Source of the DNA: CAYMCV01 sp964389005
GTDB lineage: Bacteria > Bacillota > Clostridia > Lachnospirales > Lachnospiraceae
DNA: 40,277 nt
Direction of reading: 5' to 3'
Assembly (NCBI GenBank): GCA_964389005.1
Contig: CAYMCV010000005.1
Location: forward strand, 1 to 40,277
Below are positions 23,582 to 31,601 of this stretch, piece after piece (within the stretch, counting starts at the first letter, position 1; each line of letters starts with the position of its first letter). The notes beneath the pieces are model-generated. The model was given only the letters and a program-made list of their open reading frames with translations, was not told where the DNA came from and ran no database searches. Made by a program: the position numbers and the translations under genes.

Positions 23582-25810
23582 CTATCGCTCCGCCAGATAT
23601 ACACTGACACGATTCTGGATCAACGCCGCAACATCCTCCGCGCTCTTCTGCCCCGCAAAATAGCTTTGCGACTCCTCGGAGATAATCTGCATAATGACAG
23701 GGTCGCCTGCCTCTGCGCGTTGCGCGTCACCTATCATGTCGCGGATTTCCGTCAATTCCTCCTCCGTCAGCGGCATCAAGACGTCCTCCTCGAACTGCTC
23801 GCCGAGAATTCTGTTTTTCGCATACTGCGCTTCGAACCCCTCTCCGTGCAACATTTGAAGTTCCGCTTCCGTCATCCCTTTCCCCGTCATAAAACCTTCA
23901 TAGTTTTGCATTTTGTCCTGTTGATAGGACACATCCAGAAATTCTGCTAAAAATGACCACGCAGCATCTTGATACTGCGAACAGGACATCATCCCAACAC
24001 TCATCGCCGGTCTTACAACCGCTTGGTTACTTGACGGATAGCCAATCAATAACATTTCTTCCGCCTGTCTTTTGTAATTTAAAACTTCACAAAACTTCAT
24101 CGGATACAAATACAATCGCAGAAAACCATATTTCTCATAAAATTCCGCATCGCTCATTTCTTTCTCGTCACTTATCGTTTTATTCTTCTCTTGTTCATCG
24201 CTTCGTTGACAAGCCTCCAACAATCTGTAAAATTCATCGGTCGTAAACGAACAACTTCTCTGCTTAACATCAACATACGATGAAAGTGAGAAACTCATTG
24301 CTTGCATCAACAACTCATCCGCAGGTGCCTGCGGATTAACATCACGTAGATAGGTAACATAATCCTCTCTCGTCCAAGTGTCCTCCTTACCCGTCACTTC
24401 CCGCAGACGATTTCGATTCACGCAATAGGTATCGAGGTAGCATAAAGGGGTCACTTCATATAATGCCCCATCCACCAAAAGCGCCCGCAACGGCGATGCC
24501 TGAATGTCCTCTTTCGTCATTGTGCCATCCGATGTAAGATACGGATACAAATCCTTAAGAAGTTCTTTTTCGAGCATACTATCATAGCCAAATCCGGTAA
24601 ACTCAACCAAATCGTAAACCTCTCCGGCTGCAATTCGATTTTTAAACTCTGTCATCGGTTCGTCTTTCTCTGAAAAATCCGTAACTTCAATATAATACGC
24701 TGTATTATTCTGATTGAATTCCACGATTGCCTCTGCAAGAAAAATAGGATTATCACTTAATTGGGCACACCGCAGTGTCGTTTTCCCTTCCGATTCGGTG
24801 CCTTCCTCATACGGATGCGCCCGATAAACATGCATTGTTCCCGGCGCATAAATATCCCCATTCGCCCAGTAAATCTCTTCCTTGGACCGATAGTCCAATG
24901 TCGTCATCATTACATTTTGTTCACTCGGTAAAAGATGGTACAACGATAAAACAGGCTCACAGACATTTGTCTCCAAATTCATGCCATAGACATTTTGATT
25001 CAATCCAACAAACAACAAATCGAATCCATCGCTCTGACTTCCGTCAAACAGAGCGCTGACGCCAAAATCGCACAGAATCTCCTCAAGTTTGCCCTCACAA
25101 AGTTGCAACAAATTCCCAGCGCTCGCTATGTAGAGACAATTGTCTATATACTTCATATCATGAAGATAATTATCAAGCGGAACTTTCTCTTGAAACGCAT
25201 CGTTTTTGAACGTATACAACTCCCAATTCTCATCAATATTTGCCGCGACACACATATCCCCATTGGTCCCAAGTTCCAGCCGAAACTCCGAGGCTTCGCT
25301 AGGCAAAACATCCGTGACATCAAGACTCGAAATCTGCTTTCCTGTCAACTCATAACATTCGATAAAAATCCCCGTAAGTTCACTTTCATACATCTGCTCA
25401 CCGCCGACATACTCGGCCATAGAATGAGAACGTATGAAATATACTTTCTCGCGGTCAACAATTTGAAACCCATGATAGACATTCACGTCCTTTATTTGAT
25501 TGTCCTCAAGTGTTCTGAAATACGCACCTTCCAACGGACACTCTTCCATTTCCCATGTTTTTTGCAAAAAGTCAATCGTGACACGCTCAACAAACAGACC
25601 ATTGCGTTCATAATCCATAAAAATTCCCAAAAGCACATCGTCTTTTAGATCCTCGCCATTTAAGAAGCCGCCCAACTCTACCTTCATCTCATCTGCCCAA
25701 TACACCGGAGCCGCTTCTTCCTCAATCACTTCTTTTTCGCAGGAAATCATGGGAATGATGAAGCAGATAATCAATATGATATATGTAATTTTTAGGTGAT
25801 GAATGTGCAT
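23582..25810 (-). CDS. large lipoprotein: N-terminal propeller-like region fused to a solute-binding-like domain
   Basis: The start is ATG 25810 (742 aa): GGGAGG is seven bases upstream, and the protein then begins with a lipoprotein signal (hydrophobic core, IPMISC, Cys24). The frame extends upstream to 25993 but without a site and through the promoter. Residues about 30-390 show repeated YIDNCLYIASAGNLL and YGMNLETN-type strand patterns like a sensor beta-propeller. Residues about 390-700 (AEAIVEFNQNNTAYYIEV, LYPYLTSDGTMTKED, ALYEVTPLCYLDTYCVN) resemble family 1 extracellular solute-binding proteins. No permease or ATPase is adjacent, so it may be a sensor or orphan binding protein. It has its own promoter, and a palindrome lies in the leader. 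Confidence 0.7.
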   Translation of the reverse strand: MHIHHLKITYIILIICFIIPMISCEKEVIEEEAAPVYWADEMKVELGGFLNGEDLKDDVLLGIFMDYERNGLFVERVTIDFLQKTWEMEECPLEGAYFRTLEDNQIKDVNVYHGFQIVDREKVYFIRSHSMAEYVGGEQMYESELTGIFIECYELTGKQISSLDVTDVLPSEASEFRLELGTNGDMCVAANIDENWELYTFKNDAFQEKVPLDNYLHDMKYIDNCLYIASAGNLLQLCEGKLEEILCDFGVSALFDGSQSDGFDLLFVGLNQNVYGMNLETNVCEPVLSLYHLLPSEQNVMMTTLDYRSKEEIYWANGDIYAPGTMHVYRAHPYEEGTESEGKTTLRCAQLSDNPIFLAEAIVEFNQNNTAYYIEVTDFSEKDEPMTEFKNRIAAGEVYDLVEFTGFGYDSMLEKELLKDLYPYLTSDGTMTKEDIQASPLRALLVDGALYEVTPLCYLDTYCVNRNRLREVTGKEDTWTREDYVTYLRDVNPQAPADELLMQAMSFSLSSYVDVKQRSCSFTTDEFYRLLEACQRSDEQEKNKTISDEKEMSDAEFYEKYGFLRLYLYPMKFCEVLNYKRQAEEMLLIGYPSSNQAVVRPAMSVGMMSCSQYQDAAWSFLAEFLDVSYQQDKMQNYEGFMTGKGMTEAELQMLHGEGFEAQYAKNRILGEQFEEDVLMPLTEEELTEIRDMIGDAQRAEAGDPVIMQIISEESQSYFAGQKSAEDVAALIQNRVSVYLAER

Positions 25811-25921
25811 GTCCACGCCTCCCGAGCCTATGATTATTTCGATGCAGCGAATATGCATAAATCGACGAAACATTAAGTGCAAACCAATTCCACGCGCGCC
25901 GAAAATTCTTACACTTTCCGC

Positions 25922-25993
25922 TTCACCGTGCGGTGAAACGCTATCGCAATCGAATACTACTTTTATCGTAGCAATAACAGTCCTATTTGTCAA
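25922..25993 (-). promoter_or_regulatory. promoter and leader palindrome of the large lipoprotein gene
   Basis: On the minus strand TTGACA (25993-25988), 17 bp, then TACGAT (25970-25965). Transcription would start near 25958. Just downstream TTCACCG-TG-CGGTGAA (25922-25937) is a perfect palindrome in the leader, a good candidate operator. The remaining leader to the ATG is about 110 nt. Confidence 0.55.
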
Positions 25994-26080
25994 TGTATGA
26001 ACTTCTTTCTCAAAGAAGCAAATTTCCGCGCCCTTTTGTTCATATTGATGAACTAATATGATGCATTGAACGGAGATTCT

Positions 26081-26280
26081 ATTGGCATTTCGAGATTGAG
26101 TTCATCTAATGTCTGTCTTCGGGGATACATTTTAAAGAATATTTTATTGGCATCTCGAGATTGAATTCATCGAATGTCTGTCTTCGGGAATGCATTTTGA
26201 AGAGTATTTTATTGGCATTACGAGATTGAGTTTATCGAATGCCTGTCTTCGGGGATGCATTTTGAAGAATATTTTATTGG
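26081..26280. repeat. 65-bp tandem array (three units plus partial)
   Basis: ATTGGC recurs at 26081, 26146, 26211 and 26276 with a constant 65-bp period. The conserved unit includes CGAGATTGAGTTCATCGAAT, then GTCTGTCTTCGGGGAT and GCATTTTGAAGAATATTTT. No coding potential seen. Confidence 0.85.
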
Positions 26281-26306
26281 CTTTACGGGTAAAAATAAGA
26301 AAACTG

Positions 26307-26476
26307 ATATTTTACAGGTTGGTTTTTGAACTTTTACATTTGTAGAATCCATATATCGACCCATTTTCGCCTAAATCTGAACCTGACAAACGAATATAAG
26401 ACTAATATCGCCTGTTTTCATGTATTTTACATGAATTTTCACCTGTAAAAATTGCCAACTTGTTATTTTTACAGGT
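26307..26476. repeat. degenerate relative of the 63-bp ACCTGTAAA array
   Basis: TTTACAGGTTGG at 26311 matches the end of the 63-bp array near 12388. At 26441-26476, ACCTGTAAAAAT and ATTTTTACAGGT form a perfect 12-bp dyad with a 12-nt loop. Between them TTCATGTA-TTT-TACATGAA (26417-26435) is another 8-bp dyad. A 63-codon minus frame covers this part but has no recognisable product. Confidence 0.65.
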
Positions 26477-26516
26477 AAGCAAAAAAATTTTCGACGCTTA
26501 TGTTGGTAGTTTGTTT

Positions 26517-26904
26517 CTGTAATTGGGCAGACAGCACAATTCTCATTAACTAATTTCCCCATATGGTTGTTGCGACAGATTTAGGCACAATCCTTATCAT
26601 CTAATCTCCTCTTTTTGCAAATAATTTGCACCGCTATATAGCCTTAATCCGTCGTTGCGGTAAGTTGGACAGACAGAACAATTCTCATTAACTAATTCCC
26701 CGTGTGGTCGTTACAATTGATTGAGATGCAATATCGCCGCGTCTGATCGTTGCAACAGATTGAGATGCAATATCGCCCCATGTGGTCGTTACAATTGATT
26801 AAAATGCAATATCGCCCTATGTGGTTGTTGTGGCAAACTGAGTCGCAATTCTCATCATTCAAATATCGCCGCGTCTGCTCGTTACAACAGATTAAGCAGA
26901 AAGT
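26517..26904. repeat. 39-bp tandem array with a longer flanking direct repeat
   Basis: Units start at 26710, 26749, 26788 and 26827, exactly 39 bp apart, sharing GATTGAGATGCAATATCGCC and an ATGTGGTCGTT junction; a fifth, displaced unit starts at 26881. Upstream, a block GACAG(A/C)ACAATTCTCATTAA occurs at about 26528 and 26680. No gene seen. Confidence 0.8.
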
Positions 26905-26931
26905 ATAATTCTCATTACTTTAGACATACTA
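26902..26931 (+). promoter_or_regulatory. sporulation-sigma-like promoter of the CotF-like gene
   Basis: CATACTAAT at 26925 matches the shared -10 core of sporulation sigma factors (sigma-G CATACTA; sigma-E CATACAMT). AGTATA (26902-26907), 17 bp upstream, is a partial sigma-G -35. Which factor applies is uncertain, since coat genes are usually mother-cell genes (sigma-E or sigma-K). Confidence 0.4.
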
Positions 26932-27013
26932 ATCGCATAACCGTTTTGACGCATCAAAGACATTGCATTCTGCAGTGTCTTGTATGACTGTCGAACAGAT
27001 AGGAGTGTGATAT

Positions 27014-27472
27014 ATGATTTTAAAAGAAAAAGAAATGTCAGTCATTCGTGATCTGCAAACCCAAGAAGAGAACTGTGTAAAAAAGTATGCCAAAAGCAGT
27101 GATGAAGCACGCGATCCGGTTTTAAAAGAATTGTTCAAGACCATCCAAAAGGACGAGCAGGAACACTACAACTCACTGGAGCAGGTTCTCTCCGGAACCG
27201 TTCCGCAATGCGATTGCAATGATAATCAGGGTAAAAACTACAATCCGCAGGCAACATATTCCGCCGCAACACAAACGGAGGACAAGTCACATGATTGCTT
27301 CCTCGCAACAGATTGTATCGGAACCGAAAAAATGGTTTCCGGAGAGTATAACTCCAACGTGTTTTCTTTTGGTAACTCGGATGTCAGAAAGCTGCTTGCC
27401 GATATTCAGATTGAAGAACAGAATCACGCGGAAATGCTCTACAAATATAAAACAGCAAACGGAATGTCATAG
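27014..27472 (+). CDS. CotF-like spore coat protein (ferritin-like fold)
   Basis: A 152-aa helical protein of the CotF / ferritin-like spore coat group. Two helices carry E-x-x-H pairs, QKDEQEHYNSLEQ (about residue 50) and IEEQNHAEMLYKY (about 134), separated by a Cys/Asn-rich loop (CDCNDN). AGGAG lies about eight bases upstream of the ATG. Related proteins are deposited in the coat or occur in sporulating Clostridia; metal binding is possible but not established. A sporulation-type promoter lies upstream. The TAG stop codon lies within the first copy of a 23-bp direct repeat that recurs twice downstream. Confidence 0.75.
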   Translation: MILKEKEMSVIRDLQTQEENCVKKYAKSSDEARDPVLKELFKTIQKDEQEHYNSLEQVLSGTVPQCDCNDNQGKNYNPQATYSAATQTEDKSHDCFLATDCIGTEKMVSGEYNSNVFSFGNSDVRKLLADIQIEEQNHAEMLYKYKTANGMS

Positions 27473-27614
27473 CAGAACATGCGCCGCGTGGGAAAAAGAA
27501 ATATAAATGCCGAAGGTAGCATCTTAATGACATAGCAGAACGTGCGCCGTCAGGCGTTGTCCCCCGGTGCCAACGTGAGCCATTCACTATCAATGTCATA
27601 GCAGAACATGCGCC
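27463..27614. repeat. three-copy direct repeat beginning in the CotF-like stop codon region
   Basis: AATGTCATAGCAGAACATGCGCC or close variants occur at 27463, 27526 and 27592, spaced 63 and 66 bp. The first copy encodes the last residues and TAG stop of the CotF-like gene. The intervening sequence is only partly conserved. Confidence 0.8.
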
Positions 27615-27629
27615 ATCAGGCGAACAAGT

Positions 27630-27660
27630 AAAAACCGGCATGGGAATTACCCATGCCGGT
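27630..27660 (-). terminator. rho-independent terminator of the sugar transport operon
   Basis: ACCGGCATGGG (27634-27644) and CCCATGCCGGT (27650-27660) form a perfect 11-bp stem with a 5-nt loop. On the minus strand it is followed by TTTTTAC, a proper U-tract. It lies about 195 bp downstream of the araD-like stop and is the best terminator in the window. Confidence 0.85.
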
Positions 27661-27811
27661 ACATATTCACATCTATCCGGGAAAACAGTGCAGTTCTGGA
27701 ATCGACGTGTATCGACTCAATCCAATACCTATTCACGTCTATCCTCCGTGGTCTTCGGTGAGACGTCCTTGGAGGACTATCACTCAACCTGATACCTATT
27801 CACATCTATCC
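27659..27811. repeat. 66-67-bp spaced direct repeat between terminator and araD
   Basis: TACCTATTCACATCTATCC or a near copy occurs at 27660, 27726 and 27793. Between the last two, CCTCC...GGAGG-type complementary segments (27751-27776) can fold into a hairpin. The stretch is inside the 3' untranslated region of the operon. Confidence 0.7.
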
Positions 27812-27853
27812 CCGTAGTTGCAATAACAAATTGCATACCAAATACAACTTCTA

Positions 27854-28549
27854 CTATTTCTGCCCATAATATGCATTGGCGCCATGTTTGCGATAGTAGT
27901 GCTTATCCTGCAAATCCTGCGGGGCAGGCATAATCTCACGATTGATTTGTTCACTGAACAAAGCCATCTTCGCAACTTCCTCAAGTACCACCGCATTATG
28001 CACGGCTTCCGCTGCGTTTTTGCCCCATGTAAAAGGACCGTGATTCTTGCAAAGTACCGCCGGAACTGCCTTCGGATCTTTCTTAAGTCTTTTGAGTTCC
28101 TCAATAATCAGCAATCCTGTATTCTTCTCGTAGGCCTCTTCGATTTCTTTATCACGCAGACATCTGAGACAGGGTACTTCCCCATAAAAATAGTCTGCAT
28201 GCGTCGTCCCGTAACACGGAATTCCTCTGCCTGCCTGCGCCCATGATGTTGCATAAGACGAGTGCGTGTGCACGATTCCGCCGATTTCCGGAAATGCTTT
28301 GTACAACTCGATATGCGTCGCCGTGTCCGAGGACGGTTTCCATTTGCCTTCCACGACTTCGCCCCACAAATCTACAACCACCATATCATTTGCGTCCAAC
28401 TTGTTGTAATCGACTCCGCTTGGCTTAATCACCAAGAGCCCGCTTTCCGCATCAAACCCGCTGACGTTCCCCCAGGTTAATGTCACAAGCCCCAGACGCG
28501 GGAGCATCATATTCGCTTCATATACTTCTTTTCTTAATTGTTCAAGCAT
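27854..28549 (-). CDS. araD: L-ribulose-5-phosphate 4-epimerase family protein
   Basis: The start is ATG 28549 (231 aa) with GGAGG five bases upstream; the open frame continues to 28660 without a site. Zinc ligands match AraD: HTH at 94-96 and the later histidine in KNHGPF (H170), plus D75 in SSDTATH and the catalytic D119 in THADYFYGE. AraD interconverts L-ribulose-5-phosphate and D-xylulose-5-phosphate in the cytoplasm, feeding the pentose phosphate pathway. It is the last gene of the operon, after an FGGY kinase. An AraA isomerase is not in the window. A closely related UlaF/SgbE activity cannot be excluded, but the kinase partner favours L-arabinose or ribulose use. Confidence 0.9.
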   Translation of the reverse strand: MLEQLRKEVYEANMMLPRLGLVTLTWGNVSGFDAESGLLVIKPSGVDYNKLDANDMVVVDLWGEVVEGKWKPSSDTATHIELYKAFPEIGGIVHTHSSYATSWAQAGRGIPCYGTTHADYFYGEVPCLRCLRDKEIEEAYEKNTGLLIIEELKRLKKDPKAVPAVLCKNHGPFTWGKNAAEAVHNAVVLEEVAKMALFSEQINREIMPAPQDLQDKHYYRKHGANAYYGQK

Positions 28550-28562
28550 GTTAACCTCCGAC

Positions 28563-28576
28563 GCGACATTTGTCGC
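28563..28576 (-). promoter_or_regulatory. hairpin directly upstream of the araD ribosome site
   Basis: GCGAC-ATTT-GTCGC on the plus strand folds on the minus-strand RNA as GCGAC-AAAT-GTCGC, ending a few bases before GGAGG. It could influence ribosome loading or mark a processed 5' end. It mirrors the larger hairpin upstream of the second binding-protein gene in this operon. Confidence 0.5.
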
Positions 28577-28730
28577 AATATATACTTGTTTATTCACTAT
28601 ATCTACTGAAGATTCCGATATCGCCCCTCTGTGCATCCACACATTGGTTTGATATATCACTGTGTCATCACGTCCTCATCCTTACAAGGCAAAGACATAA
28701 TACATAGTAGCAACTACATTTGCCCCATGC

Positions 28731-28832
28731 AATTAACTAAGCAGACAAAAATTTGGTGCACATGGACGGAGCGAGCTTATGATTGCGGTGACTTTCCCAA
28801 AATTAACTAAGCCGGCAAAACTTTGGTGCACC
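28731..28832. repeat. two-copy 31-bp direct repeat between the kinase and araD genes
   Basis: AATTAACTAAGCAGACAAAA continues into ATTTGGTGCAC at 28731, and a copy with few changes begins at 28801, exactly 70 bp away. The second copy lies a few bases from the kinase stop codon. The region is within the transcript, about 290 bp without a gene. Confidence 0.75.
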
Positions 28833-28836
28833 CCAA

Positions 28837-30426
28837 TTACAGCACATCTACAGCCGCGCGTTCCGCTTGCAGTCCCTTACGATATCTGCACATGAAATCC
28901 TCGAATCCCTTCACATCCTCGGCATTCGGATACACTTTCGTTCCGCTTTGCCCCGCAAAAATCTCCTGTGTCAGGAATTCCGAAAATGTCTGATTTTCCT
29001 TGCGGTATGCCATATATGCTGCCAAAAGTGCAATCCCCCACGCGCCGCCTTCTCCTGCGGTCTTCATAACGGAAACCGGCGCATTGATTGCCGCCGCAGC
29101 AATTCTCTGTCCGACACCTTGCGTCTTGAAATATCCGCCGTGCCCGAACATTTCATCCACTTTGACATGTTCCTCTTTGAGTAAAAAGTCCAAGCCGACC
29201 TTCAACGCCGCCAGCGCAGAATAAAGATTCATTCGCATAAAATTGGCAAGCGTAAACTTATCCTCCGCTTTGCGCACGAACAACGGTGCTCCCGCCTCGA
29301 ATCCGGTAACCGTCTCGCCGGAAACGTAGTTATAAGATAAAAGTCCGCCGCAGTCCGCATCGCCCTCCAATGCCTTTTCATACAGTTTGGTGAACAACTC
29401 ATTGGTATCAATCTGATATCCCATGCTCTTAGCAAACTCACCGAACAATCCAACCCACGCATTGATGTCCGACGTACAATTGTTACAATGCACCATGGCA
29501 ACAAGCGCACCGTCCGGTGTCGTTACCAAATCAATCTGCGGATAAACTTTGGATAATTCTTTCTCCAAAACAACCATTGCAAATACAGAAGTTCCTGCAG
29601 AAATATTGCCTGTTCTGACGCCGACGCTGTTCGTTGCCGCCATGCCGGTTCCCGCATCACCTTCCGGCGGACATAATAAAATTCCGCTTTCGAGCTGACC
29701 GCTCACATCTAAAAATGCTGCGCCTGCTTCGCTCAACGTTCCCGCAGAATCACCTGCCGTCAGCACCTGCGGAAGGATGTCCTGCAATTTCCATGCAAAT
29801 CCCTCATCGCTAACCAAGCCGTCAAATGCAGACAACATCTTCTCATCGTATTTTCCTGTTTGCGTGTCAATCGGAAACATTCCCGATGCATCACCGACAC
29901 CGAGTACTTTTTCGCCGGTCAGTTTCCAATGAATATATCCTGAAAGTGTAGTTAAAAATGAAATTTCTCTGACATGGTCTTCGCGGTTTAAGATTGCCTG
30001 ATACAAATGTGAAATACTCCATCTTTGCGGAATATTGTAGTTGAATTTATCCGTTAGAATCGCCGCCGCTTCTTCGGTCATGGTATTGCGCCATGTTCGA
30101 AACGGAACCAGAAGTTCTCCTTTTGCGTCAAAAGCTAAGTAACCGTGCATCATTGCCGATATGCCAATAGCCGCAAAACGCTTCGGTACAACGCCGTATT
30201 GCGTCATGATATCCTCGCGTAATGCTTGATACGCATCCTGCAATCCTGTGTGAATATCCTCCAAAGAATAGGTCCAGACACCATCTTCATATCGATTCTC
30301 CCATGTATGCCCGCCGGATGCAAGCGGTGTGCCTGCCTCATCAATCAATACTGCCTTAATTCTCGTGGAACCAAACTCGATTCCCAATACAGATTTTCCT
30401 TCCGAAATCAATTTACAAACGTCCAT
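28837..30426 (-). CDS. FGGY-family carbohydrate kinase (ribulokinase-like)
   Basis: A 529-aa sugar kinase of the actin-like FGGY fold. Phosphate 1 motif: LGIEFGSTRIKAVLID near residue 14; substrate-region histidine in ISAMMHGYLA; ATP-binding GTSVFAMV near 280 and GHGGYFKTQGVGQRIAAAAINAPV near 435. I chose ATG 30426 because GGAGG ends five bases upstream; two other ATGs lie within 12 bases and cannot be excluded. The kinase phosphorylates a ketose or similar sugar with ATP. Adjacent araD makes L-ribulose the best guess, although the sequence does not resemble classical AraB closely enough for me to name it. It follows the GGDEF gene by 64 bp. Confidence 0.85.
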   Translation of the reverse strand: MDVCKLISEGKSVLGIEFGSTRIKAVLIDEAGTPLASGGHTWENRYEDGVWTYSLEDIHTGLQDAYQALREDIMTQYGVVPKRFAAIGISAMMHGYLAFDAKGELLVPFRTWRNTMTEEAAAILTDKFNYNIPQRWSISHLYQAILNREDHVREISFLTTLSGYIHWKLTGEKVLGVGDASGMFPIDTQTGKYDEKMLSAFDGLVSDEGFAWKLQDILPQVLTAGDSAGTLSEAGAAFLDVSGQLESGILLCPPEGDAGTGMAATNSVGVRTGNISAGTSVFAMVVLEKELSKVYPQIDLVTTPDGALVAMVHCNNCTSDINAWVGLFGEFAKSMGYQIDTNELFTKLYEKALEGDADCGGLLSYNYVSGETVTGFEAGAPLFVRKAEDKFTLANFMRMNLYSALAALKVGLDFLLKEEHVKVDEMFGHGGYFKTQGVGQRIAAAAINAPVSVMKTAGEGGAWGIALLAAYMAYRKENQTFSEFLTQEIFAGQSGTKVYPNAEDVKGFEDFMCRYRKGLQAERAAVDVL

Positions 30427-30490
30427 CATTTCCTCCATATACTGTGTGTGAATTTTGATCTATATGAATTGTTCCAATATTTGCATAAAA

Positions 30491-31570
30491 CTAATAAATT
30501 ATGGTATCCCTACCGCTTGCTTTTCCTTGATACAACTTACTGTCGGCTTCTTTTAGACTAATATTCAACGGTTGATTCGCATCGTATTCTGTCAAGCCAA
30601 ATGTCATCGTAATCTGAATTTCAATGTCATTTTTGACAATATGCAGATTACGTATTGCGTTCTGAATGCCGACCAAATGAACAAACGCATCATCCCCGTT
30701 ACAATTCGGAAATACAATGAGGAACTCCTCGCCGCCCCAACGCGCAACAAATGATTTGTTCTTCATTTCCCGTCGCAGGCATGCGGATACCTGTCGCAAT
30801 GCTTCGTCACCGAAATCGTGTCCGTACTCGTCATTAACGCGTTTAAAAAAGTCAATATCACTGATGCAGATACTGAACCCCTGCTCCATCGTCGTGCTCT
30901 CAGCCAGCGTCTCCAAATACTCCATGGCCTTACGTCGATTGAACAATCCCGTCAGCGTGTCCGTATTCACTTGCTCTTTGAGCTTCTGATTGTAGGCTAT
31001 CAGTTTGTTCTCCAGTTCTTGACTGTCCTTACTGAATTCGTAGACCACAATGGAAAGACACCAGAAAAAAAGTGCCATATTCACATCCAAAGAGAAATTC
31101 GTCTGGAACTCGGATAAAACCACTCGTGCGCCGTAATGATTACTGATGAGATGAAACGCCATCCGAATCAGGACAATCGAAAAGCTAAAAATGATTTTGT
31201 GGGTATAATGCCCATAACTTGAAAAGTAATAAAGAACCAATAAAAGAATCAGATAATTCTGCGCTCCGATGCCCCAGCCGTAATAAATAATCGTATGGAA
31301 TATCCAGACTACCATTGTCGACATGTATAACCACAACGTCGCAGCTTTGCAGAAATAGTAAGAACCGATAAATATACCTACAAGTGAAAGTATAATCAGC
31401 ACATTGAGAAAAAGACCCGGAATTCTGTGACAAAATATAGCGTTAAACGCCGCATTCAGAATTAAAAACGCAATAAAATACAAAACTAAGATTCTGATCA
31501 AAACTGTCAACTTCTTAGATTCGTTGTCGTTCGTTGTCTCTTTTGTAATGAATTCCTTAAGTTTTCCCAT
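30491..31570 (-). CDS. six-helix membrane diguanylate cyclase (GGEEF)
   Basis: This 359-aa protein (ATG 31570; an in-frame GTG at 31585 is possible; neither has a strong ribosome site) has about six membrane segments between residues 20 and 178, a short coiled linker (SKDSQELENKLIAYNQKLKEQ) and a GGDEF domain. The active-site loop RWGGEEF is at 277-283, and the NTDTLTGLFNRR substrate motif is at 202-212, so it is likely active. No RxxD inhibitory site precedes the loop. It lies in the sugar operon between a binding lipoprotein (31 bp upstream) and the FGGY kinase (64 bp downstream). This suggests c-di-GMP production tied to the same sugar, perhaps through the lipoprotein; that is inference. 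Confidence 0.88.
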   Translation of the reverse strand: MGKLKEFITKETTNDNESKKLTVLIRILVLYFIAFLILNAAFNAIFCHRIPGLFLNVLIILSLVGIFIGSYYFCKAATLWLYMSTMVVWIFHTIIYYGWGIGAQNYLILLLVLYYFSSYGHYTHKIIFSFSIVLIRMAFHLISNHYGARVVLSEFQTNFSLDVNMALFFWCLSIVVYEFSKDSQELENKLIAYNQKLKEQVNTDTLTGLFNRRKAMEYLETLAESTTMEQGFSICISDIDFFKRVNDEYGHDFGDEALRQVSACLRREMKNKSFVARWGGEEFLIVFPNCNGDDAFVHLVGIQNAIRNLHIVKNDIEIQITMTFGLTEYDANQPLNISLKEADSKLYQGKASGRDTIIY

Positions 31571-31601
31571 ACGCTCGCGACCCACCCGTCCGATTCATTC
31601 A

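Noticed and set aside
25811..25993. N-terminal extension of the large lipoprotein to 25993
   Set aside because: It would place coding sequence across a TTGACA promoter and put the lipoprotein signal internally; the ATG at 25810 has GGGAGG at the right distance.
26371..26562. 63-codon minus-strand frame
   Set aside because: It overlaps the palindromic repeat, and no ribosome site or similarity is visible.
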